A stretch of DNA of 64,000 bases from Coniosporium tulheliwenetii (Eukaryota > Ascomycota > Dothideomycetes), in the NCBI GenBank assembly GCA_030247845.1, contig JAPDRP010000028.1, positions 186,001 through 250,000 on the forward strand, given 5' to 3'. Under the pieces are notes generated by a model. That model did no database searches and had not been told where the DNA came from. It was given only the letters and a program-made list of their open reading frames with translations. Shown piece after piece: positions 53,091 to 64,000 of this stretch; position 1 is the stretch's first letter, and each line of letters starts with the position of its first letter. The translations under genes were made by a program, and so were the position numbers.

Positions 53091-55095
53091 ATGGCTACAT
53101 CCGAGTCCTCAGACAAGCAAATCCCGGAATCGGGACGCAAAGAGAGCGGAATCAAGTCAGCATCAGGCTCCGGCGCGACTACGCCTACATCTAGAGGCCA
53201 TGAGCCAGTCCTGGATGAGAAGAAGTTAAAGAAGTTCTACATCGGCGCCATTGACCAAGGCACAACGAGCTCCCGGTTCATCATCTTCGACGGCACGGGC
53301 ACACCCGTTACCCAGCATCAAGTCGAGTTTACTCAGAAATACCCGAAATCCGGGTGCGCGTCTCCTTCTCTACAGTCCTGTGGCCCTCGACAGCTAATCC
53401 GCGTTTTGCAGCTGGCATGAGCACGACCCGAAGGAGCTCATCTCATCGGTCCAGGAATGCATCGAGGAAGCTACCAAAAAGTTTACGGAAGAAGGCCATG
53501 AGGTTTCTGAGATCAAGGCCGTCGGAATTACTAACCAGCGCGAGACTACGATTCTATGGGACACCGAGACCGGAGAACCGTTGTGCAATGCGATCGCTTG
53601 GCCTGATACTCGCACTACAGCAATCGTGCGGGAGCTAAGAGGAAGAGATGGAGCTAATGAACTGCAAGATATCTGCGGACTGCCTCTCTCGACATATCCG
53701 TCGTCCGTTAAGCTCATCTGGCTGATGCGGAATGTGGAAGCCGTCCGGAAAGCGTACGACAAGGGAAGATTGTCCTTCGGCACCGTAGACACGTGGCTCT
53801 TGTATCACCTGAACGGCGGCAAAGAAAAGAACGTCCACATCACCGACGCTACCAACGCCTCGCGAACCATGTTCATGAACCTACACAATCTGGAATATGA
53901 TGACAAGCTCCTGAAGTTCTTCGACCTGGATCCCAAGAAGATCAAGCTGCCCAAGATCGTCCCCTCCTCGGATCCAGAGGCGTTCGGTTCCATAGCCTCA
54001 GGCGCACTCAAAGGGGTCCGCATCGCAGGCTGCCTCGGCGACCAATCAGCAGCGCTAGTAGGCCAGCAAGGCTTCACGCCCGGCACCGCAAAGAACACCT
54101 ACGGCACCGGCTGCTTCCTCCTTTACAACGTAGGCGAGAAGCCCGTAATATCCAAGCACGGCCTGCTAGCCACAGTGGGCTACACCTTCGGCCGAGAGCG
54201 CAAGCCAGTATACGCGCTGGAAGGCAGCATTGCCGTCGCGGGCAGCGGAGTCAAGTTCCTGATGAAGAATCTCGGCTTCATCAGCCACTCGCACAAGATC
54301 AGTGACCTGGCGGCGACGGTCGAGGACAACGGCGGTTGCGTGTTCGTGACGGCGTTTAGTGGACTGTTTGCGCCGTACTGGATTGATGACGCTAAGGGGA
54401 CTATCTTCGGTATCACGCAACATACCGAGAGGGGCCATATTGCTCGTGCGACCCTGGAGGCTACTTGTTTCCAAACGAAGGCTATCCTGGATGCTATGGA
54501 GAAGGATAGCGGGCATAAACTGAGTGAGCTTGCTGTGGATGGTGGCATGAGCAATTCCAATCTCTGTATGCAGGTACGTCCAAGACATTTCCTCGAGAGT
54601 CTCTGTAAAGTGATCCTGTAAGTCTCCGGGCGCAATTTGGGTTTACAGACTGGGGGCAATCCCGAAAATTCGTGGCCGGCCTGGGCACGGTTTTTGCGTG
54701 CAGAGACCGAACACGAGCTTTCGGAATAGCCGTCGGGCCCGCCAGGATCGTGCCGCAAACACGCAGGCACTTTTTGCGGACTTCTTTCTTCGCTTGTTGT
54801 GCGAGTCTCTAAGCAAACGTATGTGTGCTCCTAGACCCAAGCCAATATCATCGGTATTCCCGTCAACCGTCCCGCCATGCGGGAAACTACAGCCCTCGGC
54901 GCTGCCATCGCCGCCGGTTTCGCCGTCGATGTCTGGAAAGAGTTCGACGAGCTCAAAGAGATCAACCAGAAAGACCGCAAGATCTTCAAGCCGGAAATCT
55001 CGAGCGAGCAGAGCTCGAAGCTGTTCAAGAAGTGGGAGAAAGCTGTGGAGATGTGTCGGGGGTGGGAGGATGCTGATGAGGCTGGTGACTCTTAA
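53091..55095 (+). CDS. Glycerol kinase
   Basis: Phosphorylates glycerol with ATP to glycerol-3-phosphate. Exons 53091-53353, 53412-54573 and 54835-55095 give 561 residues. An N-terminal Ser/Gly-rich leader of about 45 residues precedes the FGGY kinase domain: YIGAIDQGTTSSRF (phosphate-binding loop), GITNQRETT, NAIAWPDTRT, TWLLYHLNGG, TNASRTM, GCLGDQSAAL and DGGMSNSNLCMQ-TQANIIGIPV across the last splice site. GAAIAAG and a helical tail follow. The second intron is 261 nt, about five times the local norm. The frame is intact. The likely orthologue of yeast Gut1. Confidence 0.95.
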
Positions 55096-56872
55096 CTGAT
55101 TCATGTTATGTACGTTCTCGTTCCGCAGAAGACTGGACTTGTAAGTCTGCGTCGTCAATGCGTGTTGAATTTGAAAATCGTTTGGATGGCCTTTGAACGC
55201 CTTCATTGTTTTTCTTGCTGCTTGGCGCCTGTGCAGGTGGAATCCCTTCGCTTTGCTGTTAGGAGGATAAATGTGGCGTGTGGGGTAAGCTCACATTCCT
55301 CAGACTGCGACTGCCAACAGACGGATGGCGACCCCAATCTACCGCCTCTACGCGGCTTATGCTCTACCGCGAGCTTCACATCCTCTTCACAGCTTGGTCT
55401 TGTAGGACTGCTGTGGGGAGGTCTGCCAGCTGAGGGCAGCAGAGCCTCATCGCATGGACCACCCAACCTCATCTGATGCGCCACCAACGCTCTAACGTAA
55501 TGAGCTAACGTCAAGACGGTTTCCGCCTGGAGAACTCCGTTCGTCGGGGAGCGGGGAAGCTGTTAGGGGCGATCGTCAGCTTACACAAGATGCCGGCTGG
55601 CGTTGTCACCTTGCCCTGACAAGCCAATCTCTGAGGCGGGACGCAACTCCCATTGCCCTCCGAAACGAGAGAATGTCGAATCAAGGCCGAGTTTGTATCA
55701 CCGATTCGCCAGCAGCCGGATGCTCGCGAGAAAGTCTGTGGACGCTGGATGTTGGGACCCGTGATTCACCGACATAACGTTCGTTACCGGTTGACCAGCT
55801 GGAATAGACGTCGGCTGAAGATGCTCCAATCCTTGTACCTCGAAGATCGCCCATGGCTGGAAGGCCGCATCGCCCAGGGAATCCCCGTGCGCCCCCAATC
55901 ATCAAGTTGTCATCCCAGCTAGGAAGATTTATCCCCTCATCCCCTCATACAGCAATCTTGTCAATAACCAAGGAGCCTCTCCCAAGACGAAGGCAATTCC
56001 TAGCAATTACGACATCAAATGGGCCGGATTGCCAAAGCTCACAGCCTGCATGTCTTGGAGAAAGCCAAACAACGGCTAGTGGCGCGCTGGGATAAGGAAT
56101 GAAACCACATTGGTCAGACTGTCCCGAGCCCCTACTCTGGGACAGTCCGGCGTGCGCCCTCTGCACTCCCCGGCGCCCAGACGTCCTGCCCTCGCGACCT
56201 TTCTCCTTAACCTCAAGCATCCATCTGTTCTGCACATTTCTCAAACCACCTCACCATCTCAATGCGCTCGGCAATCGTGCAGAAGTTTAAATTGTCTATC
56301 AGATGTTGGCTTCGAGACCCGATTTGAACCGGCTTATCAGTCCATCACTCGCGAAAAGTTGATGCCGCTCGGGCGGGGACATGTCTCCGCTTCGCCATCT
56401 CAAAGCATTCACGCATGACCAATGACGACCGTTGGCCACGCCGTGCCCGCCTCTCGGCTCAGGTAACGCTGTGCAGCGATGCTCCATGACTGGGCTGATC
56501 TCATCAGAAGGAAAATTCTCAACCTGCGAAGAAACGCCTGCCACTCAAGCAACCTGACCCGTCTGCTCAATCACACCGTTACTCAAGGATTCGCTGTCTT
56601 CATCAACCGTGGGTCGCTCCCGTGGCAGCGGAGACAGTCTGGATCCCGATGGGCCGACCCATGTGCTGCGTCCAAATGGAGCCTTCAGGAACCGTCTGAG
56701 CGATTGTTTTCTGGCCAACACTTGCAGATCGGAGGATTACAAATGGACGATCCAGGACCACTTGACGACCGCATTGCGCTATCTTCAGCTGAGCACTTCC
56801 ACTCCATCGTCCAAAATCAACATCTACGAGCATCTCCGCGTTCTCATACTTGCGCCCTGTTTCAGATTCAAG
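55096..56872. other. Gene-free stretch
   Basis: 1.78 kb with no recognisable exon, tRNA or repeat family. A tRNA-like fragment near 56295-56380 was examined and rejected. Confidence 0.55.
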
Positions 56873-57234
56873 ATGTGCGATTATACCCAGGTTGAATATA
56901 GCTGCGGTCATCTGCGGTACACCGTAAGAGCTTGGTGTGTCAAGTATCAGGAAACGCACAAGCGCTGCCCGGCCAATGTTGTGGCAATCGTAAGAACGTT
57001 CAACTCTCCTCTCGTCACCAAGTCCTGACGGCCGCTGTAGGAATATCGCCTAGACGAGAAATGCGGTATGTAATTTGATCACCACCAGTCTCATAAGACC
57101 ATCAGGAGCTGACACGAGATTGTATAGGTGACTGCCGCAACACATCTTCCAGACCTACGACCACCAGCAAGCCCGCCGCGTCCGGTGCCTCCTCACCATC
57201 GACCTCATCGAAATCGTCGCAGAGCTCGAACTGA
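56873..57234 (+). CDS. Small cysteine-containing conserved fungal protein, three exons
   Basis: Exons 56873-56989, 57041-57065 and 57128-57234 join to 82 residues. The protein starts MCDYTQVEYSCGHLRYTVRAW, then CVKYQETHKRCPANVVAI, EYRLDEKC and GDCRN, followed by a Ser/Thr/Pro tail. The pattern C-x8-C..C..C..C-x2-C is seen in a short, unnamed but recurrent ascomycete family, possibly metal binding. Introns are 51 and 62 nt with GTAAGA and GTATGT donors. All splice phases agree, which supports the model despite the small size. There is no signal peptide, so it is probably intracellular. Confidence 0.7.
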
Positions 57235-59398
57235 GCGTCATCGGCATAGACGTCTGTCTCCCTCGACTGCTTCGAGATGTTGTGAGTTGAGATCAAGCCT
57301 CTGTTACACAGCATGCCACTAATGCAACGTCATGCAGATACATTCGTGCAGACGCGCAGATCCGTCCGGGAGCTGGCGTGCCCCGCTATCCAAATACTCG
57401 ACGAGTCGCAAGATCTGCCATGACCGACGCACTCAACCGTCGATGGTGCCATCGCGCTGTCCAGCGGTGAACCGAAGTCCACCAAAGTCAGCCAGTCCCA
57501 ACCAGCGCCGAGCGCACACCAATATCAGCCCTCCCAGTCCCGGGTCATACGAGCCCACCACCAACCCGGTTCAGCCGTCTGTCGTTGCGGATGTTGGGCA
57601 GACGTCTCAGGACGCTCGCGCCATCGGTGCCACCACGTTCAACAGATCTACAGCCTCAATACAAGCACTGCCTGATCTGGCAGTCGGAGAACCATTTGCG
57701 ACCGCTCATCTATCCGATTATCATGACACACAAACGGAAAACCACACAACCACGGGTGCTACAAACATGCCGCTTGTCGCTTCGGCAGCCCACAGCGGAC
57801 TTGAGAACGGGGTTACCCACTTTCGGAGCCGAATTAGCGAAAAGGGGCGGTCTGATGTCAGTAGCCACTGGCAGCCAGCAGCCAGCAGCCAGTAGCCGGC
57901 CACTCTAGCAAGCTTTCTTGTTTCGGCTAAGCGTAACGTCGTCATCGCCGGAGTGTCATTGGCCGAGCCTAGGCCTCCACAGAAGCAACAACGCGCAGGC
58001 GGGTAAGCGGTCCGTTTACAGCACTCCACAATCTGCAACCGGCGCGGGGACGACTCCGACGCAGAATCTAGCGCCACAAGGCAATGTCGTAAGCGGCTGA
58101 GACAGCAGATCTTGAACCCGGGTGTTCGACCCGCCTGTGTCAGATTGTTACCAGTAGCCCGGTTTCTCACCTGTCCATGGCGCTTCTGATCTGTCGAGAC
58201 GCATGGCGAGCACCAACCGCGGCGTGCGTTCATCCATCGCCATGCACGGCACGTACACTCAGCGATTGACCAGAGGCAGCAGGATCCAGCCATGACTTAC
58301 CCGCTTGGCCTCAGCTGCGATCACCCTACACTCATCTCTCCTCTCAGCAAAGAGAACCCCAAGGCACGAACCGCACCGTTCACCCAGCCCTCGCATCCAA
58401 ATTGGAGCAAGCTGAACAAGCCCAACCGCTACGCGGGCATGCCCACAGAGGCTAACGCCGGCCACACCATACCGAAGGCCATCTGCAACACCATGACAAA
58501 CCCGACGGCTCTTTTGCCCCATTGCGCGAAACACCTCATACGAGACACGTCGCTGCGAGGCAGCTCGTATGAAGCTCATCTCCGCCGACAATGTTCTGTT
58601 GCTGGTCGTTGTTCGTGGTGGGGAACTAGGTGCCGAGATTTTAGCGGGCGCTGGTGACCAGTATAAACGGCCTTGTATCCGACCGCTGGTCTAGAGGGCG
58701 ATGAGGAGCCAAGGGGCTATCCTGGAAAGCAGCAGCCGCCGTTTCAGCAACCCCAAATTCGGCCACGACCTCGCCGGGACGGTCCCTTGGACCAGACTCC
58801 ACGAGCCGCGGTCGGGGTTGCAGGGTCGAGCGTTCCCGGAGCAGCTGCTATGGGCGGGCGTAGAACACTTAGTAGAGATGACTGTGAGGTTCGCTGGAGG
58901 AGCAGTCGGCACGCAGCCATGGACACATTTGAACAGATGGGACTGATAGAAGCCCTCTTTGAGTATCGTGTACAAGAATCTCAGTCTAGAATAACACGCG
59001 AGCACTTCCTGCCCTCACGGCTGCAAAACCCGCGTTGAAACTGTATACAAGTACATACAGCGTGCATCTGCGACACCAGCGTCGTAGCGCCCCTGACTAG
59101 TGGGGCGTCTATCCAGAACTCTCATGATCGGAGGGCAGATGTTATACATAGAAAACACGGAAAGGAGAACATGCCGATTACGCGCCTCCGAAAGACCCCA
59201 ACGAGAGAAGCCGGGGAAACCGTTAATGGAGTCATAGCATCGTGCCTCTCATGATCTCCCTTCTTCGGGTATATCTAAACCCAGAAACATCAGACCCCAA
59301 ATCCGCAATCCAACGTCCCGCTTTCCTTCTATCGCCTCCCTTCGGGGAGGAATTGGAACTTCGATCCCACCCTATCTCACATTCCACAAACCTCGACC
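57235..59398. other. Gene-free stretch
   Basis: 2.16 kb. A 187-codon open frame at 57332-57895 has no recognisable domain and a composition like random GC-rich sequence, so it is not called. The short tandem repeat at 57872-57896 is inside it. Confidence 0.5.
57872..57896 (+). repeat. Short AGCCAGC tandem
   Basis: Three 7-bp units AGCCAGC followed by a partial unit AGTAGCC. A minor microsatellite. Confidence 0.7.
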
Positions 59399-62305
59399 TC
59401 AACCAACGGCCCTCCCAACAACATCGCCCCTCCATCCCCCTAAACTCCCCCATGCCTCGAGGATGTCCTGGCCGACGCTGCCGCTGCTGTCCCTCGCATG
59501 TCCCGCCTGCATCGACGTCCTCGCTGACCCTGTACCCCCAGTCTCAGCGCGCAACCTCGCCCCGAATCCAACGGTGCGCCGCCTGGCTGCCAGACTGCCG
59601 CGGCCCTCGGGGTTCCCATTCTCTTTCCGCTGCGGAACGGCAACGTCGGCGTGGGTATCAGTGGTAATGGCATGACACCACGCCTCCCCTGCTCCATCCG
59701 CCTCCGCATCGCCCTCGCCCTCGCCGCCCGCATCGCTCCCACCAGCCACGGACCCGGCGACCTTAACCGCGACGGCGCGGCCCAGTACGTCTTCCTCTTC
59801 GTCAAGGGTACCAGACTCCCCAGAACTCTTATGGCCATGGTGGGGCCGGCTCGGTGTGAGCCCCGGGACGGGACTGGGATTGGGACTGGCGCCGCTGTCG
59901 CTGCCGCGCGCCGCGGCGGGGAAAGCGAGCGTGGGCGGGGTGAGCGGAAGCGGAAGGGTCAGGTGGAGGGGAAGTGTCGGGCTCGGGATGCTGATGCTGA
60001 GGGGCGTGAAGGCGGTGTGGGGGGTTGGGCGGTGGTAGTAGGGGCGGGGTTGTGCGTCGGGTGCTGTGGGTGAGGTGCGGGTCGCAGAGGCACGGCCGCG
60101 GCCGTGGGATGATGGGGGGTCCGTGGGTTTGGGTTTGCGGGGGTGGTGGGGAAGGGTCGTGGGTTTAGTTGCGTAGGGTGGGGGAGAGATTGGGGAGTCA
60201 GACGCGACGCTCACCGCGCGTTCCTTGAGGGCGTCGGGCGTGGGGAACGCGCCTAGCATGTCCCCGGGAAGGCCTGGACTGACGCGGTCGTCCGGATCAG
60301 GCGTCGCCATCTCTAGATACCCACTGGTCCTTGGCGGAGGCAGCGCACTGAGATCTATAGGCGCCGGCGGCGGTTGTCTGCTTTTCCGCTTCTCGATCTT
60401 CCCCTGCTTGAGCGCTGTGTTGTAACCCTGGGTGAAATTGTGCTTGGCCATGGCTGTGCGCTTGCGGCGCAGCATTTCAAGGAGGGCCTCTTCTTCCTTG
60501 GTCACGGCCATGAGCTTATGCTGTTCGGCGTGGTGTGTGCTGGGCTCGCTGCGGGAACTGCGGGCGCTGAAGGCGAATTGCGAATTGGTAGGAGAGTTTA
60601 CTGCGCTGATAGTTCCTATGGAGGTGGGCGATTGTAATGGACTGTTGATGAAAATTGACGAGGGTGCGTGGGACTGGCGCTTGCTGCGGCTGTGACAAGG
60701 AAGGGGGAAGTGCTCCGCGTCGCTTGAGGGGGGAAAGACATTGTATGTCGTGGCGGTGTAGCGGGACGTATCTATTTCTGGAGGCTTCTTCCTCCGGCCA
60801 CCATAGGGTTGGGGGCTCTCTCCGCCGGGCCGGGGTTTTCTCGTGTTGATCCTGCCGTCATTGTCGGTCATTACCGCGATACTACCACGAGCGGAGTTTT
60901 GCAGGCGATGGTTGGCATCCTCTTCCTCGGACGAGAAGGAGAGGATGCTTTCAGTTTGGAGATTCGAGCTGGAAAGCTTGCTTTCTCGGGTTATAGCTGA
61001 GGTGCCAGTCACGTGACTGTATAAGGAGCTGTGACTTTCTCGGCGCTCGTTCGGTGGGAACTGTAGCCCTGTCTGCTGAGTCTGCTGAGTCTGCTGAGTG
61101 GTCATGCTGAAGTGGGAAACCGGATTGAGGTAGCGGGTTTGCATGTCGACTCGCGACACATCGCCGTTAAACTTCTTCTCCGGGCTAGGCTGTCTTTGCA
61201 CGTGTGAAATGAAATTGGCGGTGTGGTTGGAGGTGTATTGTTCAACGGGCGGCTCAGCCTCGAGAGGTTTCTCTTCCTCCAGACTGTCCTCATCTTCCTC
61301 CTCCAGTAATCCGTCGAACCAGTTTTGTATGCCTCGAGGTGGTCTCCTGACGTTCACTTTGGCATTGTCGTAGGTGTCCCGCTGGGCCGTTCGCTGTGGC
61401 GAGTCAGGATTAGGCTTCGTAAGTACTCTGCGCTCTCCCTGAATGCTTTGGTTGCTCTTGATCGGTGGTACCTTTGGGCGTGACGGAGCCTCCAGCCCCT
61501 GGACCGGGAAATACTCAGATGTTGCTGAGACTCTGTCCGGCGAGTCCATGAATTTGTTCGGGGATAGCATAGCCCCTCCCTGTGCGCCCAACCTTCTCGG
61601 TTTCGGAAACAAGCTGGATAGGTCTATTTTCCTCGGCTTATTGTCGCGACTGCTCTGCAGAGGTGTCGCTGTAGCGCCGTTCACCACCTTCGGTAGAGAG
61701 AGCGACTCTCTAGACCCATTGTACTCGACTGTGTCTCGGAGTTTGGACGGATGGCCTTTCCGAAGAGCCATGTCGCGAACCGCCGACGCCGAGGTTTGCT
61801 GAGAGATGTAGAGGGGTGACTTTGCAGGGTCGTAATACGAGCGCAGAGTAGACGAAGAACCTTGATGGTGGAGGCGCCCGCTGGTACGACTGCTTATAGA
61901 TCCGGAGCGCGGCGAGTCATAATTTTGCATTCCAAGCAAGTTCGATGACGGTTTCGGATTAAGGGTTCGCCAGTGCGGCGGTATTGCAATACCCTCAACT
62001 GTTCTCGCGCCTAGTATCTCCGTATCCGACTCGACGCTCGCTTCTGATAGTGTGATGTTGGTATGGTTCGGACTCGTCTCGAGGTTCGGCGTAGAGGCAG
62101 AATACTGCGTCGACGCGCTGCCTGGGTAATGGCTTGTTGGAAGACCGGAGGTTCCTAGCAGCCGTTCCGCTTTCGATGGAAGGAACACGCCATACGGAGC
62201 TTGACTATCGTCATTCCAGCTCGAGTCTGGCGTCTCTATTTCCGCATCCCTCTCTGTATGGGGCTTGCGGCTTGCCGTAGCAAAGAACCTGGATCTGCGG
62301 CCCAT
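59399..62305 (-). CDS. Large disordered protein of unknown function
   Basis: Single exon of 968 residues from the ATG at 62305 (MGRRSRFFATASRKPHTE). It is Ser/Pro/Arg rich with many SPx and RxxS sites, so mostly disordered and likely phosphorylated. An acidic stretch (LLEEEDEDSLEEEKPLEAE) follows PRRGIQNWFDG-like sequence at about residues 330-360, a Gln/Thr repeat lies near 405, and the best conserved patch is VTKEEEALLEMLRRKRTAMAK near residue 615. The last 130 residues are GC-rich, ending with DILEAWGSLGGWRGDVVG. Similar proteins occur in many ascomycetes as cell-polarity or hypothetical proteins; the function is unknown to me. The frame is intact over 2.9 kb. Confidence 0.8.
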   Translation of the reverse strand: MGRRSRFFATASRKPHTERDAEIETPDSSWNDDSQAPYGVFLPSKAERLLGTSGLPTSHYPGSASTQYSASTPNLETSPNHTNITLSEASVESDTEILGARTVEGIAIPPHWRTLNPKPSSNLLGMQNYDSPRSGSISSRTSGRLHHQGSSSTLRSYYDPAKSPLYISQQTSASAVRDMALRKGHPSKLRDTVEYNGSRESLSLPKVVNGATATPLQSSRDNKPRKIDLSSLFPKPRRLGAQGGAMLSPNKFMDSPDRVSATSEYFPVQGLEAPSRPKVPPIKSNQSIQGERRVLTKPNPDSPQRTAQRDTYDNAKVNVRRPPRGIQNWFDGLLEEEDEDSLEEEKPLEAEPPVEQYTSNHTANFISHVQRQPSPEKKFNGDVSRVDMQTRYLNPVSHFSMTTQQTQQTQQTGLQFPPNERRESHSSLYSHVTGTSAITRESKLSSSNLQTESILSFSSEEEDANHRLQNSARGSIAVMTDNDGRINTRKPRPGGESPQPYGGRRKKPPEIDTSRYTATTYNVFPPSSDAEHFPLPCHSRSKRQSHAPSSIFINSPLQSPTSIGTISAVNSPTNSQFAFSARSSRSEPSTHHAEQHKLMAVTKEEEALLEMLRRKRTAMAKHNFTQGYNTALKQGKIEKRKSRQPPPAPIDLSALPPPRTSGYLEMATPDPDDRVSPGLPGDMLGAFPTPDALKERAVSVASDSPISPPPYATKPTTLPHHPRKPKPTDPPSSHGRGRASATRTSPTAPDAQPRPYYHRPTPHTAFTPLSISIPSPTLPLHLTLPLPLTPPTLAFPAAARGSDSGASPNPSPVPGLTPSRPHHGHKSSGESGTLDEEEDVLGRAVAVKVAGSVAGGSDAGGEGEGDAEADGAGEAWCHAITTDTHADVAVPQRKENGNPEGRGSLAARRRTVGFGARLRAETGGTGSARTSMQAGHARDSSGSVGQDILEAWGSLGGWRGDVVGRAVG
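61072..61098 (-). repeat. Three perfect 9-bp units encoding Gln/Thr
   Basis: TCTGCTGAG repeated three times on the plus strand, giving TQQTQQTQQ in the disordered protein. A likely site of length variation among strains. Confidence 0.85.
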
Positions 62306-64000
62306 TCTCAACTAGTAGCTGGGTGGTGTGGCTCGAGATGCGCCGTATGCTGGAGTGAAGACAATGAGCGGACCGGTCTGGCTGATGTATATCTGATCTA
62401 CAAGCATCAGTGGGTGGAAACCCGCATGCGGAGTTATGGGATTGCCTCACCTCGTAGAGCGATGTCTCAGAAGCATACCTACAGGTTGATTCTGCGGGCG
62501 CCCAACACGCTACAGCGCGGCCCGAATGCGTTGTAAGCACAACGATCTTGCTTGGTACTCGTACTAGGTCGCAACTCTTCCCCGGGTCAGGCCAACAACG
62601 CAAGAGGACTTTCGCTGAAGCAGCATGGACCTGGCACGATTGCTCGTCTGATAGATGTCCAGCAGCAGGTCTTCAGTTAGCAATTGGGTCGAGTAGCCAG
62701 GAGGTTCGCTATGCCATGCACACCGGGGGGCTAGGCATCTAGTTCGGGGAAAGCTGGGGGCCGCTAGGTGTATTGGGTAGCAGTGGGCCGATATCGAAAG
62801 TATCCTAGCATGATGCTCAAGATGAGGATAAACGCTTGTCTTTGCTGTCAGTCCGAGTCAGCGCCGATGACGCCTCTACATCCGGGAGTCAGTAAGGCCC
62901 CCAGCCCCGAGAAGTCGACGAGAAACGATGCCGCCGCCATTGGACGAGCGCCATATTCGAGCATGTCAGCAGCATCCGTCCGCAGCGGACAGGAGATATG
63001 GCGTTCTTTCGTGCAGGAGGACAAGGCTTCGCCCAGCGAATGGCGGGTTGGATGATGGCCCTCCAACACCCTGTCAGGAGGCCCGGCCGTGCCTTTTGCT
63101 GCAGGTCCCATGGAGTGGCTTGGATGATCCACGGCTTGGGCCTCTTCCCTGAAGTTTCCCAGCGGCTGAGGCCGGACGGACAGCATCGCCAAGTGGTGGG
63201 ACGCAGTCCGTCTCATTAACCCTGCTACTGTCTGTGCACTGCGATTCTGCCGTGCCCCCTTTGCGGACATGACTGACAGCTGCATGGGCAGCCAAAGTCA
63301 AAGCGTGCTTGCGCTAGGCAAAACGGCGGCGCCGAGGACTTGTTAGTCGTCCAAGTACCTAAGCTGCAGGGGCTGCTGGGAGCGCTCCTCCAGAATGGGG
63401 AGCAGCATGATCTTTACTAGACAAGTGAGCGCAAGGAAAAAGGTACGGTTACGCTACTTTGAGACAGCCACACCCTATACAGATACGAGCATGGCGCCGA
63501 CTGGGATGGCGCAAGAGAATGTCAAATCATCCAACCACGGAACAGCCAATGCTTGTGCAGTGGTCCGGCGCAAGCCTCCAAAACACCAGGATGGCCCGTG
63601 CATTTCAGCGGCGATAGCTCCCGCCGCAACTCCTATTCTCGAGTCCCTCGCATATGCAGGAGAGCAAACGTCGTTGTCCAACACAAGAAGCCGGTCACGT
63701 GCCCTATGCAGTCGAATAAACTCGACGACGACTCATGAAAAGAAAGATCGAACCATTCGTCTACGAATATCAGACCAGCAAAAATAACGGGCTTCCCCTA
63801 CGTCCTTACGCCTCGACTCTCTCCGCTTCCGGGGTTTCAATACGCGAAACAGAGAACACTCATCCTCCCGCATTCGCTGCACGGCCTCTTTCTGACTTGT
63901 ATCGAGTCGAGTTAGAGCATCGCATATCAGCAAACTTCCCCATCCAGCCCATTTACCACCTCCCCAGCCCCATCTCCCCCAACACCACCATCTTACACTT
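62306..64000. other. Gene-free right edge of the window
   Basis: 1.7 kb with no exon, RNA gene or repeat that can be supported. It includes the promoter of the gene starting at 62305. A next gene may begin beyond 64000. Confidence 0.5.

Noticed and set aside
56295..56380. tRNA-like stretch on the minus strand, with a GGTTCAAAT T-loop and GATGGACTGATAA resembling an anticodon arm
   Set aside because: The T-stem has a mismatch and no 7-bp acceptor stem can be formed with the upstream sequence, so it is at most a decayed tRNA.
57332..57895. 187-codon open frame as a gene
   Set aside because: No domain, no start context and overlap with another long opposite frame; it looks like chance in GC-rich DNA.

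Overview
This is nuclear DNA of a filamentous ascomycete. Genes are split by short GT-AG introns of about 46-70 nt with CTNAC-like branch points. There are Zn2Cys6, HET and NmrA family genes, a chromodomain Ty3/gypsy element, and a pogo/Fot-type element whose stop codons sit at glutamine positions, as expected from RIP (CpA to TpA). The gene set suggests a Dothideomycete, which is an inference.

Layout. 1-2955 is the 3' part of a Ty3/gypsy chromovirus with a candidate short LTR. 2956-5088 is AT-rich and holds a hAT transposase remnant. 5089-27446 is a secondary-metabolite-type cluster: ABC exporter, AflX/NmrA-like oxidoreductase, trihydroxynaphthalene/versicolorin-reductase-like SDR, membrane SDR, Zn2Cys6 regulator, scytalone-dehydratase-like enzyme, second SDR, O-methyltransferase, FAD monooxygenase, isoflavone-reductase-like protein, DUF1772 anthrone-oxygenase-like protein, a second AflX-like protein, and an EthD protein. 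This is the tailoring set of emodin/chrysophanol-type anthraquinone clusters. No polyketide synthase or metallo-beta-lactamase thioesterase is present, and several members carry stops or frameshifts.

28035-29833 is a complete pogo/Fot-type transposon with inverted repeats and a TA duplication. 30300-49089 is an accessory-looking stretch in which almost every gene is broken: a multi-exon membrane protein, two HET genes (one split by a 0.66-kb insert), a GH49 dextranase with three stops, a peroxisomal 3-ketoacyl-CoA thiolase and a WBP2/GRAM protein. Only the membrane protein at 36188-37037 is intact there. 49833-62305 is ordinary, intact core sequence: a rhomboid/Dsc2-like protein, a DUF3429 mitochondrial protein, glycerol kinase, a small cysteine-rich protein and a 968-residue disordered protein.

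Most frameshifts are single-base losses inside homopolymer runs. They occur even in housekeeping genes, so assembly error must be separated from true decay. Stop codons are mostly explicable as C-to-T or G-to-A changes and look biological. Exon boundaries were placed by eye from splice motifs, reading frame and family resemblance; no search was run.
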